A stretch of DNA of 16,221 bases. It comes from an uncultured Pseudomonadota bacterium (GTDB lineage: Bacteria; Pseudomonadota; Gammaproteobacteria; Burkholderiales; Thiobacillaceae). How positions within the stretch are numbered: position 1 is the first letter of the stretch; every line of letters starts with the position of its first letter. The stretch lies in NCBI GenBank assembly GCA_903883985.1, contig CAISDD010000586.1, positions 1 through 16,221 on the forward strand, written 5' to 3'. This document shows, piece after piece, positions 5,951-13,768 of the stretch. The notes under the pieces are model-generated. The model was given only the letters and a program-made list of their open reading frames with translations, was not told the DNA's origin and searched no databases. A program made the translations under genes and the position numbers.

Positions 5951-8733
5951 CTCCAGTCGGTCTTACACGCGTGCTGGCCGGCTTGGTTCCCGAGCTGGAG
6001 AGACTGGAACCGCGTCACTGGGTCGCCGTGGCCGGCAGCGTCGTCCTGCATCTGGCGGTGATGCTGGGGCTCAGCCAGGCGCCGCCCGAGCCGGTGATGA
6101 CCTTCGAAGTCAAGCTGGAGCCGCCTCCCGAGGCGAAACTGCCCAGGCAAAGAGCGACCCAAGCGGTCAAGGGAAAGGCTCAGTTGGCCAGGAAGAAGCC
6201 GGCGAAGAAGCGGGTGCGCGACCCCGAAACGCTGGAAGCGCAGTGGCAAGAAGATGTGGCGATAAATGCACTCGCGGTCAAGCTGCCGGCTGCGCACGTC
6301 ACTGATACCGTCGCCACCGCCGTCGACTCGCCCGATACGGTGGTGGGTAAAGCCCTTACTGTGGTGGGCAAATTGGCGCAGGCGGCGAGCAGCACTCACG
6401 CGCTCACGGTTAAGCGAGCCCCAGTCGGTGGCGCCCTGAGCGAACCGGCCGGGGCGGCTGCCAGAGCGGCTAGCGCGGTCGCTGCCAGCCATCTGGCAAG
6501 CTCCCGCCAGGCCACTCAGGCGCTCAGCGTGAGCAGCGCCGGCGCCCAAGGCAGAGAGGCGCCGGGCAAGAGTGCAGCGGCCGCAGGCAGTCCTGCAGGC
6601 GGATACTCGAGTGCCATCACCGGCGCGATCGCGCCCGGCAGCGCGCGCGGAGGCGATTTCAGCGCGCAAGCTTCCTCTGCTCTGGCCAGCGGCGAGCCCG
6701 GCGGCGTGCGTCTGAGCCTGTCCGGTGTCCTCTCCAACTTGGTGGCTTGGCAGGCCTCGCCCAGCGGCAACCCGGCCGGCGCGCAGTTGGGGGCGGCCGG
6801 CGGCGTAGCGGCGGCGGCGAAAGCGACCGGGCCGGTTTCCACGTTGGCGACGGCGGCCAGCGTCGGCTCCCAGCCAGGCGCTTTCACGGCGACGCACGGC
6901 AACGCTGGCGCTGCGGAAACGGCGGCGGCCGGCGAGCGTGGCGCCACGGCCCAGGGGGACGTCGCCAGATCCATGCTGGCTAGTAGCGGCCTCCAGACGA
7001 GTGCTGCCCCCGCGTCTCGCGGCAGCGAGGGTGCGGAAACGGCTGCGGAAACGGCGGCGGCCGGCGAGCGTGGCGCCACGGCCCAGGGGGATGCCCCCAG
7101 ATCCAAGCTGGCTAGTAGCGGTCTCCAGACGAGTGCGGCTCGCGGCGGCGAGGGTGCGGGAAAGAGCGTGGAAAAAGGTGCGGAAGAGGTGGCGGCCGGC
7201 GAGCGTGGCGCCACGGCCCAGGGGGAAGCCCCCAGGTCCAAGCTGGCCAGTAGCAGCCCCCAGACGAGTGCCGCCCCCGCGGCTCGCGGCGGCGAGGGTG
7301 CGGGAAAGCGCGCGGAAAAAGGTGCAGAAAAGGGTGCAGAAGAGGTGGCGGCCGGCGAGCATGGCGCCACGGCCCAGGGGGATGCCCCCAGGTCCAAGCT
7401 TGCCAATAGCGGCCCCCAGACGAGTGCTGCCACCGCGGCGCGCGGCGGCGAGGGTGCGGGACAGAGCGCAGAAAGAGGTGCGGAAAGGGGTGCAGAAAAG
7501 GCGGCGGCCAGCGAGCGTGGCGCCACGGCCCAGGGGGGTGCTACCAGGTCCAGGCTGGCCAGTAGCGGCCCCCAGACGAGTGCTGCCACCGCGGCTCGCG
7601 GGGGCGAGGGTGCGGGAAAGAGCGCGGAAAGAGGTGCGGAAAGGGGTGCGGCCAGCGAGCATGGCGCCACGGCCCAGGGGGGCGCCACCCAGTCCAGGCT
7701 GGCCAGTGCCGGTTCCAGCCGCATCGCGCCTGGCGACAAACCCGGCAGCGGACAGTTCGCAGGGCAAGGTGAAAACGGTGTCGGCGCCGGTACTGCGGGT
7801 TCTCCAGGTGCGGGTACGCTGGCGGATGCGCGCCCAGGCCAGGCATCGGCCCCTCGCGGCCACGGCCTCGCGGAAGCCGGCAGGGGTGCGGCTTCCGCGC
7901 TCGCAGGCAAAGGCTCTGGCAGCAGCGAGAGTCATCTTGTAACGGCGGCTGGCCAGGCTGCCGCGTTGCCTGGCCAGGCGCTGGCCGGGTCGGGTCTCGG
8001 CAGCGACAAGAACACCTCTGCCGCCCTCGCTCCGGGCGAACCTGGTAGTGTGGCTCGCCTGGCGCTGGCCATGCCGGTGGTGCCGGTGGTCCTGGAATTG
8101 CGCATGGGGGGCACGCGTTCCAGCTTTCGTGCCCCTGGAGGCGAGGCGCACGGCACTTCCCCGCAGGCTACGACCCTGGGCCAGACAGGTGCCGCAGCCC
8201 AGTCCTTGCCTGGGCGCAGCGCGGAAGCGCCCGCCTATTCCATCGGCGCGCGTCCCGCCAGTCTGGTCAGCAGCAGCGGCACCAGGATCGCGGGACGCTT
8301 GGTGTCCGAGAACGTGGCGTCGGTCGAGCAGATACGCCCGGATAGCCAGGTTCGCCCACTGGACGTCCTCGCACCTTCCACCTACTGCCCGCTGCCCGGC
8401 CACGTTCAACCCGACAACCGTCCGCGCGATACCGTGCAGAACCTCGGAGGGAATCCGGCCTACGACAGTGACAATCCCAGCTTCGTCTTTCCCCTGCGCG
8501 CCTGGGCCTATGGTCATCAAGGCCGCGTCACTGTGCGCGTGCAGATACTCGCCGATGGCAATCCGGGGCAGATGTTGCTCAAACAAAGCAGCGGCTCGGC
8601 TATTCTCGATGCCGATGCACGGGAACAACTCTCTCGTTACCATTTCAAACCCGCGCGCAAGAGCGGCCAGCCGGTCGCATTCTGGATCGACGTCCCGGTG
8701 GATTACCGCCTGAATGCCGAGAAATCCCCTTGA
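5947..8733 (+). CDS. tonB: Giant TonB-family energy transducer with repeat-expanded linker (928 aa)
   Basis: Transmits ExbBD motor force across the periplasm to an outer-membrane partner. Residues 24-43 (HWVAVAGSVVLHLAVMLGLS) form the N-terminal membrane anchor and contain S31-x-x-x-H35, the SxxxH motif through which TonB couples to ExbBD. A short acidic/Pro segment and a Lys/Arg-rich patch (about 66-90) follow. Residues of about 843-928 are a TonB C-terminal domain: AYGHQGRVTVRVQILADG, then a helix, then YHFKPARKSGQPVAFWID and a final VPVDYRL strand. Typical TonBs are 240-300 aa with a Pro-rich linker. Here the linker exceeds 700 residues, is rich in Ala, Gly and Ser, and includes tandem repeats at about 323-589. 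I see one Cys, at STYCPLPG just before the C-terminal domain. The start is GTG 5947, overlapping the exbD stop, with GGGGAAGAA before it. The Sel1 gene follows after 16 bases. Classification is secure; the substrate is unknown because no receptor gene is in the window. Confidence 0.93.
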   Translation: MTPVGLTRVLAGLVPELERLEPRHWVAVAGSVVLHLAVMLGLSQAPPEPVMTFEVKLEPPPEAKLPRQRATQAVKGKAQLARKKPAKKRVRDPETLEAQWQEDVAINALAVKLPAAHVTDTVATAVDSPDTVVGKALTVVGKLAQAASSTHALTVKRAPVGGALSEPAGAAARAASAVAASHLASSRQATQALSVSSAGAQGREAPGKSAAAAGSPAGGYSSAITGAIAPGSARGGDFSAQASSALASGEPGGVRLSLSGVLSNLVAWQASPSGNPAGAQLGAAGGVAAAAKATGPVSTLATAASVGSQPGAFTATHGNAGAAETAAAGERGATAQGDVARSMLASSGLQTSAAPASRGSEGAETAAETAAAGERGATAQGDAPRSKLASSGLQTSAARGGEGAGKSVEKGAEEVAAGERGATAQGEAPRSKLASSSPQTSAAPAARGGEGAGKRAEKGAEKGAEEVAAGEHGATAQGDAPRSKLANSGPQTSAATAARGGEGAGQSAERGAERGAEKAAASERGATAQGGATRSRLASSGPQTSAATAARGGEGAGKSAERGAERGAASEHGATAQGGATQSRLASAGSSRIAPGDKPGSGQFAGQGENGVGAGTAGSPGAGTLADARPGQASAPRGHGLAEAGRGAASALAGKGSGSSESHLVTAAGQAAALPGQALAGSGLGSDKNTSAALAPGEPGSVARLALAMPVVPVVLELRMGGTRSSFRAPGGEAHGTSPQATTLGQTGAAAQSLPGRSAEAPAYSIGARPASLVSSSGTRIAGRLVSENVASVEQIRPDSQVRPLDVLAPSTYCPLPGHVQPDNRPRDTVQNLGGNPAYDSDNPSFVFPLRAWAYGHQGRVTVRVQILADGNPGQMLLKQSSGSAILDADAREQLSRYHFKPARKSGQPVAFWIDVPVDYRLNAEKSP
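6913..7713 (+). repeat. In-frame tandem repeat array in the tonB linker
   Basis: Six degenerate copies are marked by the core GERGATAQG or SEHGATAQG. The cores start at about 6931, 7063, 7198, 7354, 7510 and 7654, so the periods are 132, 135, 156, 156 and 144 bases, all multiples of three. Each unit carries an (A/S)RSKLASSGLQTSAA-like block, then RGGEGAG, then one to three copies of a GAEK/GAER micro-repeat (12 bases), which explains the length differences. The last copy is partial. DNA identity between cores is very high, pointing to recent duplication or gene conversion. Confidence 0.93.
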
Positions 8734-8749
8734 TTCGATAGGACACGCC

Positions 8750-10234
8750 ATGAAACTTCGTACTCTGCCCCTGCTGTTCGCCCTTCAAGCCTCTGCGGCG
8801 CTGGCCTCCGGTCCCGTCGTGCCCGATCCCGTGCAAGCCATGCAGATGGCCTTGCGTTATTACCAATTGGCTGCCACATCGGGGGACGCCGAGGCGCAGA
8901 CCAAGATGGGCTGGATGTTTGAAAAAGGCCTGGGCGTGGCCAAGGATCTTGGTCAGGCCGCCAAATGGTATGAACTCGCCGCCAAGCAGAATGAACCCAT
9001 CGGCCTCTACAACCTGGGCCTGCTGTTCCTGCGCGGCGATGGCGTCGGTAAAAACGCCGACCAGGCCGCAAAACTGATGACGGGGGCAGCCGAGCTCAAT
9101 GTTGCCGCCGCCCAATCGCAACTGGCCGTGATGTACGAAAAGGGTCTGGGCGTCCCGGTCAACCTGGAACAAGCCTTGACATGGACCCGGCGTGCTGCCG
9201 AGCTGGGCGACGTGGCGGCGCAGAATAACCTGGGCATCAAGTTCGCCTATGGCCTGGGCACGCAGGCAAATTATCCTGAAGCGGTGCTGTGGTTCACCAA
9301 GGCAGCCGAAGCGGGCAACGCCGAAGCCCAAGGCAACCTCGGACTGATTTACAAGGAGGGCTTGGGTGGTGTGAAGCAAAATCTGCTTACCGCTGCCAAC
9401 TGGCTGGCGCTGGCAGGCAGCCAGGGCCATGTCGTTTCACAGAACCGCCTGGGCTGGATGTTCGAGAAGGGCCAGGGTATCCCCAAGAACATGACGGAAG
9501 CGGGGCGCTGGTTCCGCATGGCAGCCGAAGCGGGGGACGCGCCTTCCGCCACGCATCTTGGCTGGCTGCTGGAAACCGGGGCGCTGGGCCAACCGGACTT
9601 GAAGGGCGCCTTGTTCTGGTACGAGCGTGCCGCCACTGCGGGGGATGCCGCAGCACAAAACAATTTGGGCCGCCTCTACCGCGAGGGCCAGGGGGTGAGT
9701 GCCGACTATGTCAAGGCGCGCGAGTGGTTGCTGCAGGCCAGCGCCAAGAACGAACCCCTGGCCTGGTACAACCTGGCCTTGATGGCGGAACAAGGACAAG
9801 GCCAGGAACGCAACGAAGCCGAAGCCCTGGCTCTCTACGCCAAGGCTGCGGACAAGGGTGTAGCCCTGGCGCAGAGCCGGCTGGGCTGGCTGTTGCACAA
9901 GAACGGCCAGGGCCTGGACGCTGTGCATTGGCTTACCCTGGCCGCCGAAGCGGGGGATCTCACCGCGCAAAACAACCTGGGCGTGATCCTGGAACAGGGC
10001 AAGGGCGTGGCCAGGAATCTGGTCGAAGCCGCGCGCTGGTACCGCCTGGCCGCCGCCGCAGGCGACAAGGTCGCGCAGAATAATCTGGGTGTGCTCTATC
10101 GCGACGGACTGGGCGTGGACAAGGACGAGGCCGAAGCCCTGGCCTGGTTCCAGAAGTCGGCGGAACAAGGCTATGCCCGCGCGCAGACCAACCTGGGCGA
10201 AATCTACGAAAAACTGGCTATGCCGAAGAAGTAA
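8750..10234 (+). CDS. Secreted Sel1-like repeat protein (494 aa)
   Basis: A periplasmic alpha-solenoid scaffold, expected to bind protein partners; no catalytic motif is seen. The N-terminus MKLRTLPLLFALQASAALASG is a Sec signal peptide with probable cleavage after ALA near residue 19; there is no lipobox Cys. From about residue 45 to the end I count about 13 Sel1-like repeat pairs of about 36 residues with the A-x-x-NLGxxYxxGxGVxxDxxxAxxWYxxAAxxG pattern. Some copies are nearly identical (AAQNNLG recurs). The start is ATG 8750, with AGGA six bases upstream; an in-frame ATG at 8714 would overlap tonB and spoil the signal peptide. It lies 16 bases behind tonB, so it is the fourth gene of the exbB-exbD-tonB operon. 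Inference: it works with this TonB, for example organising an outer-membrane or peptidoglycan-associated assembly in the periplasm. The specific function is unknown. Confidence 0.92.
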   Translation: MKLRTLPLLFALQASAALASGPVVPDPVQAMQMALRYYQLAATSGDAEAQTKMGWMFEKGLGVAKDLGQAAKWYELAAKQNEPIGLYNLGLLFLRGDGVGKNADQAAKLMTGAAELNVAAAQSQLAVMYEKGLGVPVNLEQALTWTRRAAELGDVAAQNNLGIKFAYGLGTQANYPEAVLWFTKAAEAGNAEAQGNLGLIYKEGLGGVKQNLLTAANWLALAGSQGHVVSQNRLGWMFEKGQGIPKNMTEAGRWFRMAAEAGDAPSATHLGWLLETGALGQPDLKGALFWYERAATAGDAAAQNNLGRLYREGQGVSADYVKAREWLLQASAKNEPLAWYNLALMAEQGQGQERNEAEALALYAKAADKGVALAQSRLGWLLHKNGQGLDAVHWLTLAAEAGDLTAQNNLGVILEQGKGVARNLVEAARWYRLAAAAGDKVAQNNLGVLYRDGLGVDKDEAEALAWFQKSAEQGYARAQTNLGEIYEKLAMPKK

Positions 10235-10424
10235 GCCGTCCGTAGTGCTTGATCAGGGGCTATGGTCTGTGCACGAAACGTCTACCTGCCGCCTACCTGG
10301 CGATATGGGGCGCCGACGGCCTCGAGACTGGGTTGCCTTGGTCGGGGTTTGACGAGCCACCTTGATTCGTCGGTTGGGCACTTCGTAATGGACAGGATGG
10401 CGCATGAAACCAGGCGCCAGGCAT

Positions 10425-10454
10425 ACGGCGGAATAAACGGCATTCCGCCCTACG
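10425..10454. repeat. Dispersed palindromic repeat (CGTAGGGCGGAAT type) at the end of the kinase gene
   Basis: GGCGGAAT (10427-10434) and ATTCCGCC (10442-10449) are perfect inverted arms with a seven-base loop. On the minus strand the element reads CGTAGGGCGGAAT from 10454, so its TAG (10452-10450) is the stop codon of the histidine kinase. It resembles, from memory, a widespread proteobacterial dispersed hairpin, and it begins CGTAGG like the element at 2537. It lies between the convergent sel1 and kinase genes and may end transcripts from either side, though no T-tract is present. The rest of the 215-base gap from 10235 shows no gene. Confidence 0.65.
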
Positions 10455-13400
10455 ATCTGCCCGGCATTCTGGTCATGGCCGCGGCGAGCGCATCGAAGTC
10501 GCCGCGCAGCAGTGCTGTCAGTGGGGCGACACTGGCAGCCGTCGCCCCATCGCGCAGGACGACTTCGATCTGCGTGGCCGAGTCGCGTAGTCGCGTCAAG
10601 CCGAGGGTGCCGCATGCACCCTTGAGCCTATGGGCAAGCCGGCGCAAGGCGGTGGGGTCGCTCTCGTTCGTCAGGGCCTCCATCTGGGCGATTTCGGCGT
10701 GATTACTTTCGATGAATTGCTTCAGTAAGCGCAGGTAGATAGACAGCTTGCCACGCGTTGCCCTCAGTCCAGCCTCGAGATCGAGGCCTTCGATGGTGGT
10801 CAGGTGAGTCAGCAGAGCGGCGTCCTGGGCTGCGGGCATGACTACAGGAGGCTCTTGTTCCAGGGAGGACCGCATAGGAGCGTGGGGAGGCAACCACCTG
10901 AGCAGGCGCTCGAACAGTAGACCGGGCTCAATCGGCTTGGTCATGAAGTCATTCATGCCATAAGCCATGCATTTCTCGCGGTCTTCCACGAAGGCATTGG
11001 CCGTCATGGCCAGAATCGGCACGGCGTCGTACCCGGCCAGTTTGCGGATTACCGACGTGGCCTCCAAACCATCGAGGTGCGGCATCTGCATATCCATCAG
11101 GATCAGAGCGTAATCCTGCGCTGCCGCCATGCGCAGTGCCTCGACGCCATCCACCGCCAGATCGACGTGCAGACCGACATCCCGCAACAAGAGTAAGGCG
11201 ACTTCCTGGTTGGTGGGGTCATCCTCGGCCAGCAGGATACGTTGGCCGAGATGTTTGCGGCGCAGTATCGATTCCGCCATTTCCTCTGACTGCACGGGGA
11301 AACTTACGGCGATTGGCGTCGGTGCGACGTGAACCGGCAAGCACAGGCGAACCCGGAAGAGGCTACCGCGGCCGACGTGGCTTTCCACGTGGATATCGCC
11401 CCGCATCAATTCCACCAACTTTTCACTGATGACCAGCCCCAAGCCGGTTCCGCCATAGCGCCGGGTGGTGGAGGTATCCGCCTGGTTGAATGCCTCGAAG
11501 AGACGGCTCTGTTGCTCCTCGGTCATGCCTATGCCCGTGTCGCGCACCTCGAAGCAGAGTTGCTCGCCAGTACACGCGACGGACAGCGTGACTCGCCCAT
11601 GCTCGGTGAACTTGACTGCATTTGTCAGCAAATTGAGCAGTATCTGCTGCAAACGCAAGGAATCTCCCACGAAATGGGTGGGTAGCTCCGTTGGCATCTC
11701 CAGCTCGAGCGCTAGACCCTTGGCCTCGGCGCTTTCCCGCAACAGATCGAGGGGTCCGCGTAGCGCGGGTTCTAACGCAAAGGGCAAGGCTTCGATCTGG
11801 AGTTTCCCGGCATCCATTTTCGAGAAATCGAGGATGTCGTTGATGACGACCAGGAGCAATTTACCGGAGTGGATGATCTTGGCGAAATACTCCTGCGCAC
11901 TGTCGCGCCCGACGCTGTCACGCAGGCCGATTTGCGCAAAGCCCAGGACGCCGTTCAGGGGAGTGCGGATTTCATGGCTCATGTTGGCCAGGAATTCGCT
12001 CTTCACCCGAGTCAGCCGCTCCGCATCTAGTCGCGCGACCATCAGCTCCGCAGTACGGACCTGGACCTGTTCCTCCAGTTGGTTGCGATGTTCGTTCAAT
12101 TCAAGCTCCAGACTGTGCTGAGAGCTGATGTCGTGGCCGATGCAAAGGACGCCGGCGGCACGCCCATTCGCATCCAGGATGGCACGATTGGCCCAATGCA
12201 CCCAGAGCCTCTGCCCGGATTTCGTGATGTTCTCGTTTTCGCTTTCAAGGAAACACTGCGGCTCGTCCAGGATCGCCGCGATCGTGGCGGAAAGGTCGCG
12301 GCCGGTGTCGGACTCGATTATGGGGACGATGCTGCCCATCACCGGACGACCGAGGATCTCGGCGGCCTGATAGCCGAACAGTCGCTCCGCGAATTCGTTG
12401 AAGTAGCTCACCGTGCCGTCCGGTGCCAGACGCAGAATGATGACGTTGGCGTTGTCCACCAACTCGCGGTATTTCGCCTCGTTCGCTTGCAACGACTGCT
12501 CGGCCTGTTTGCGTTCCTCGACTTCGCGTCGCAGTTTGAGATTGAAGGCGCGCACCCTGGCTAGCACAGCGAGCGCGGCGATCATGCCAGCCAGCGCGGC
12601 CGCCAGCGACCAGAGCACCCAGACCGGGGTACGCGTGGGACTAGGATCGTAGAGAAAGCCGGACAGATCGAAATCCGCAGGCATCTCATGCACACTGGCA
12701 TAGACCTCTACCACATGACGCCAGCGGCCTCGGCTCATATAGCCGGGTTCGACGATGTCTGGCCGGGTCAGTTCGCGAATCTGCTCCGCCTCGTAGAGCA
12801 GATGCTCGCGCGTTTTGTGCTGCGTGTTATATCGGGCGAGGATCAGGTCGGCCATTTCCTCGGGATGCACCAGGGCGTAGACCAGACCCTTGAGTGTGGC
12901 CTCACGAAAGGCCTTCACGGTCTCCGGGTGCCGTTGCAGCATCGCCTCAGTACAGTAGAGCACGTTGCCGAACAAGTCGATACCGGCCGAACGTGGCGTC
13001 AGCAGCAGATATTCGTGTTCTCGGCCGCGTATCAGGAAGGGCTCGTTGGAGGCGTAGATCACCTTCGCGGCGACCCGCCCCCGATCCAGGGAGGCCAGCG
13101 TCGTATCGGTCTGAGCCACCAAGTCGATCTTGTCGTTGGGTATGCCTGAGGCGCGCAAATAGGCTTCGATCTCGTCATGGTCGTGCATGTCCACCGCGAC
13201 CGGTTTTCCAGCCAGGTCGAGCACGCTGTTCACCCCATCGCGCCGCCTCGCCAGCAGCGCGATCGCGGAGTGCTGCATCAGCGCGGCCAGAGCCACTACT
13301 GGCCTGCCACGGTAACGGTCCACCACCAGTTCGGAGGATCCCACGCCAAAATCCGCACGCCCTTCATCGATAGCCTTCACGCTATCGATGCCCGGGCCTC

Positions 13401-13578
13401 CTTCCCGTATCGTTACTTCCAATCCGGCTTCGTGGTAATAGCCCCTCGACAGCGCGGCGTAGAAAGCGGCGAATTCGAACTGGTGCTTCCAGACCAACTG
13501 CACAGAAACGGGTTCTCCAGCCCGCGCGCCGGATATGGAAACGGTGAGCCAAGCCAGGAGGAGGAACAGGCGAAACAT
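10450..13578 (-). CDS. Hybrid histidine kinase with NMT1/THI5-type substrate-binding sensor domain (1042 aa)
   Basis: A membrane sensor kinase running an internal His-Asp-His phosphorelay. A signal peptide occupies residues 1-20 (SISGARA then GEP). An ABC-type periplasmic binding domain of the NMT1/THI5 class follows at about 24-260 (VQLVWKHQFEFAAFYAALSRGYY, EGRADFGVGSSELV, DLAGKPVAVD). Next come a membrane helix at about 319-340, a helical linker, and a PAS domain at about 365-485. HisKA has the phosphoacceptor His535 (NMSHEIRTPLNG). The HATPase domain has NLLTNAVKF, DTGIGM and GTGLGL at about 648-714. The receiver domain, about 780-895, has E785/D786/D787, phospho-Asp829, T859 and K881. The C-terminal HPt has His983 (LAHRLKGACGTLG). 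All catalytic residues are intact. No DNA-binding response regulator, ABC permease or ATPase gene is nearby, so the output partner is elsewhere. The family binds thiamine precursors, sulfonates, nitrate-like or other small ligands; the ligand here cannot be read. The start is ATG 13578, with only a weak ribosome site. Confidence 0.93.
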   Translation of the reverse strand: MFRLFLLLAWLTVSISGARAGEPVSVQLVWKHQFEFAAFYAALSRGYYHEAGLEVTIREGGPGIDSVKAIDEGRADFGVGSSELVVDRYRGRPVVALAALMQHSAIALLARRRDGVNSVLDLAGKPVAVDMHDHDEIEAYLRASGIPNDKIDLVAQTDTTLASLDRGRVAAKVIYASNEPFLIRGREHEYLLLTPRSAGIDLFGNVLYCTEAMLQRHPETVKAFREATLKGLVYALVHPEEMADLILARYNTQHKTREHLLYEAEQIRELTRPDIVEPGYMSRGRWRHVVEVYASVHEMPADFDLSGFLYDPSPTRTPVWVLWSLAAALAGMIAALAVLARVRAFNLKLRREVEERKQAEQSLQANEAKYRELVDNANVIILRLAPDGTVSYFNEFAERLFGYQAAEILGRPVMGSIVPIIESDTGRDLSATIAAILDEPQCFLESENENITKSGQRLWVHWANRAILDANGRAAGVLCIGHDISSQHSLELELNEHRNQLEEQVQVRTAELMVARLDAERLTRVKSEFLANMSHEIRTPLNGVLGFAQIGLRDSVGRDSAQEYFAKIIHSGKLLLVVINDILDFSKMDAGKLQIEALPFALEPALRGPLDLLRESAEAKGLALELEMPTELPTHFVGDSLRLQQILLNLLTNAVKFTEHGRVTLSVACTGEQLCFEVRDTGIGMTEEQQSRLFEAFNQADTSTTRRYGGTGLGLVISEKLVELMRGDIHVESHVGRGSLFRVRLCLPVHVAPTPIAVSFPVQSEEMAESILRRKHLGQRILLAEDDPTNQEVALLLLRDVGLHVDLAVDGVEALRMAAAQDYALILMDMQMPHLDGLEATSVIRKLAGYDAVPILAMTANAFVEDREKCMAYGMNDFMTKPIEPGLLFERLLRWLPPHAPMRSSLEQEPPVVMPAAQDAALLTHLTTIEGLDLEAGLRATRGKLSIYLRLLKQFIESNHAEIAQMEALTNESDPTALRRLAHRLKGACGTLGLTRLRDSATQIEVVLRDGATAASVAPLTALLRGDFDALAAAMTRMPGRS

Positions 13579-13664
13579 GTGCTAGTGATCTCGAAATGTG
13601 CAGGGAACAGCAATGATTTGTAACTACTCAGGTCGAAGTGATCGTCTCAAAACAACCACAGCAA

Positions 13665-13678
13665 TCCCCTCCGGGGGA
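13665..13678. other. Hairpin in the kinase/purD divergent gap
   Basis: TCCCC (13665-13669) pairs with GGGGA (13674-13678) around a four-base loop, and another G/C-rich stretch with GGCC copies follows (13679-13697). The surrounding gap (13579-13723) is otherwise without a gene. The hairpin may be part of a degenerate dispersed repeat or a leader structure ahead of purD. Confidence 0.35.
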
Positions 13679-13723
13679 AGGGCCGGGGATGAGGGCCTGC
13701 GCCAGCAGCTTAATGAAGGCAAA

Positions 13724-13768
13724 ATGAGTTACGCGACATTACTTAGTCGTCTGAGGACGGATACATGA
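13724..13768 (+). CDS. Possible 14-codon leader peptide coupled to purD
   Basis: An ATG at 13724 opens a short frame encoding MSYATLLSRLRTDT. It has AAGG four bases upstream, and its TGA stop (13766-13768) overlaps the purD ATG (13765-13767) in an ATGA junction. The purD ribosome site GAGGA lies inside it. This geometry is typical of translational coupling. It may also be chance, since 14 codons carry little statistical weight. Confidence 0.35.
   Translation: MSYATLLSRLRTDT

Noticed and set aside
6516..7942. Other long open frames (464 codons minus, 334 codons plus) across the repeat array
   Set aside because: Repeat units whose lengths are multiples of three keep every frame open if one unit lacks stops; the Pro/Ala- and Arg-rich products show no domains.
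5857..8751. A 964-codon open frame antisense to tonB
   Set aside because: It mirrors the GC-rich, repetitive tonB linker, has no recognisable domain, and its translation is Arg/Gly/Leu-rich low complexity. The sense frame has a complete TonB architecture and operon fit.
10235..10449. Possible small gene in the sel1/kinase convergent gap
   Set aside because: No frame here has both a start with a ribosome site and protein-like composition; only the hairpin repeat and a short GGCGC/GCGCC pairing are seen.
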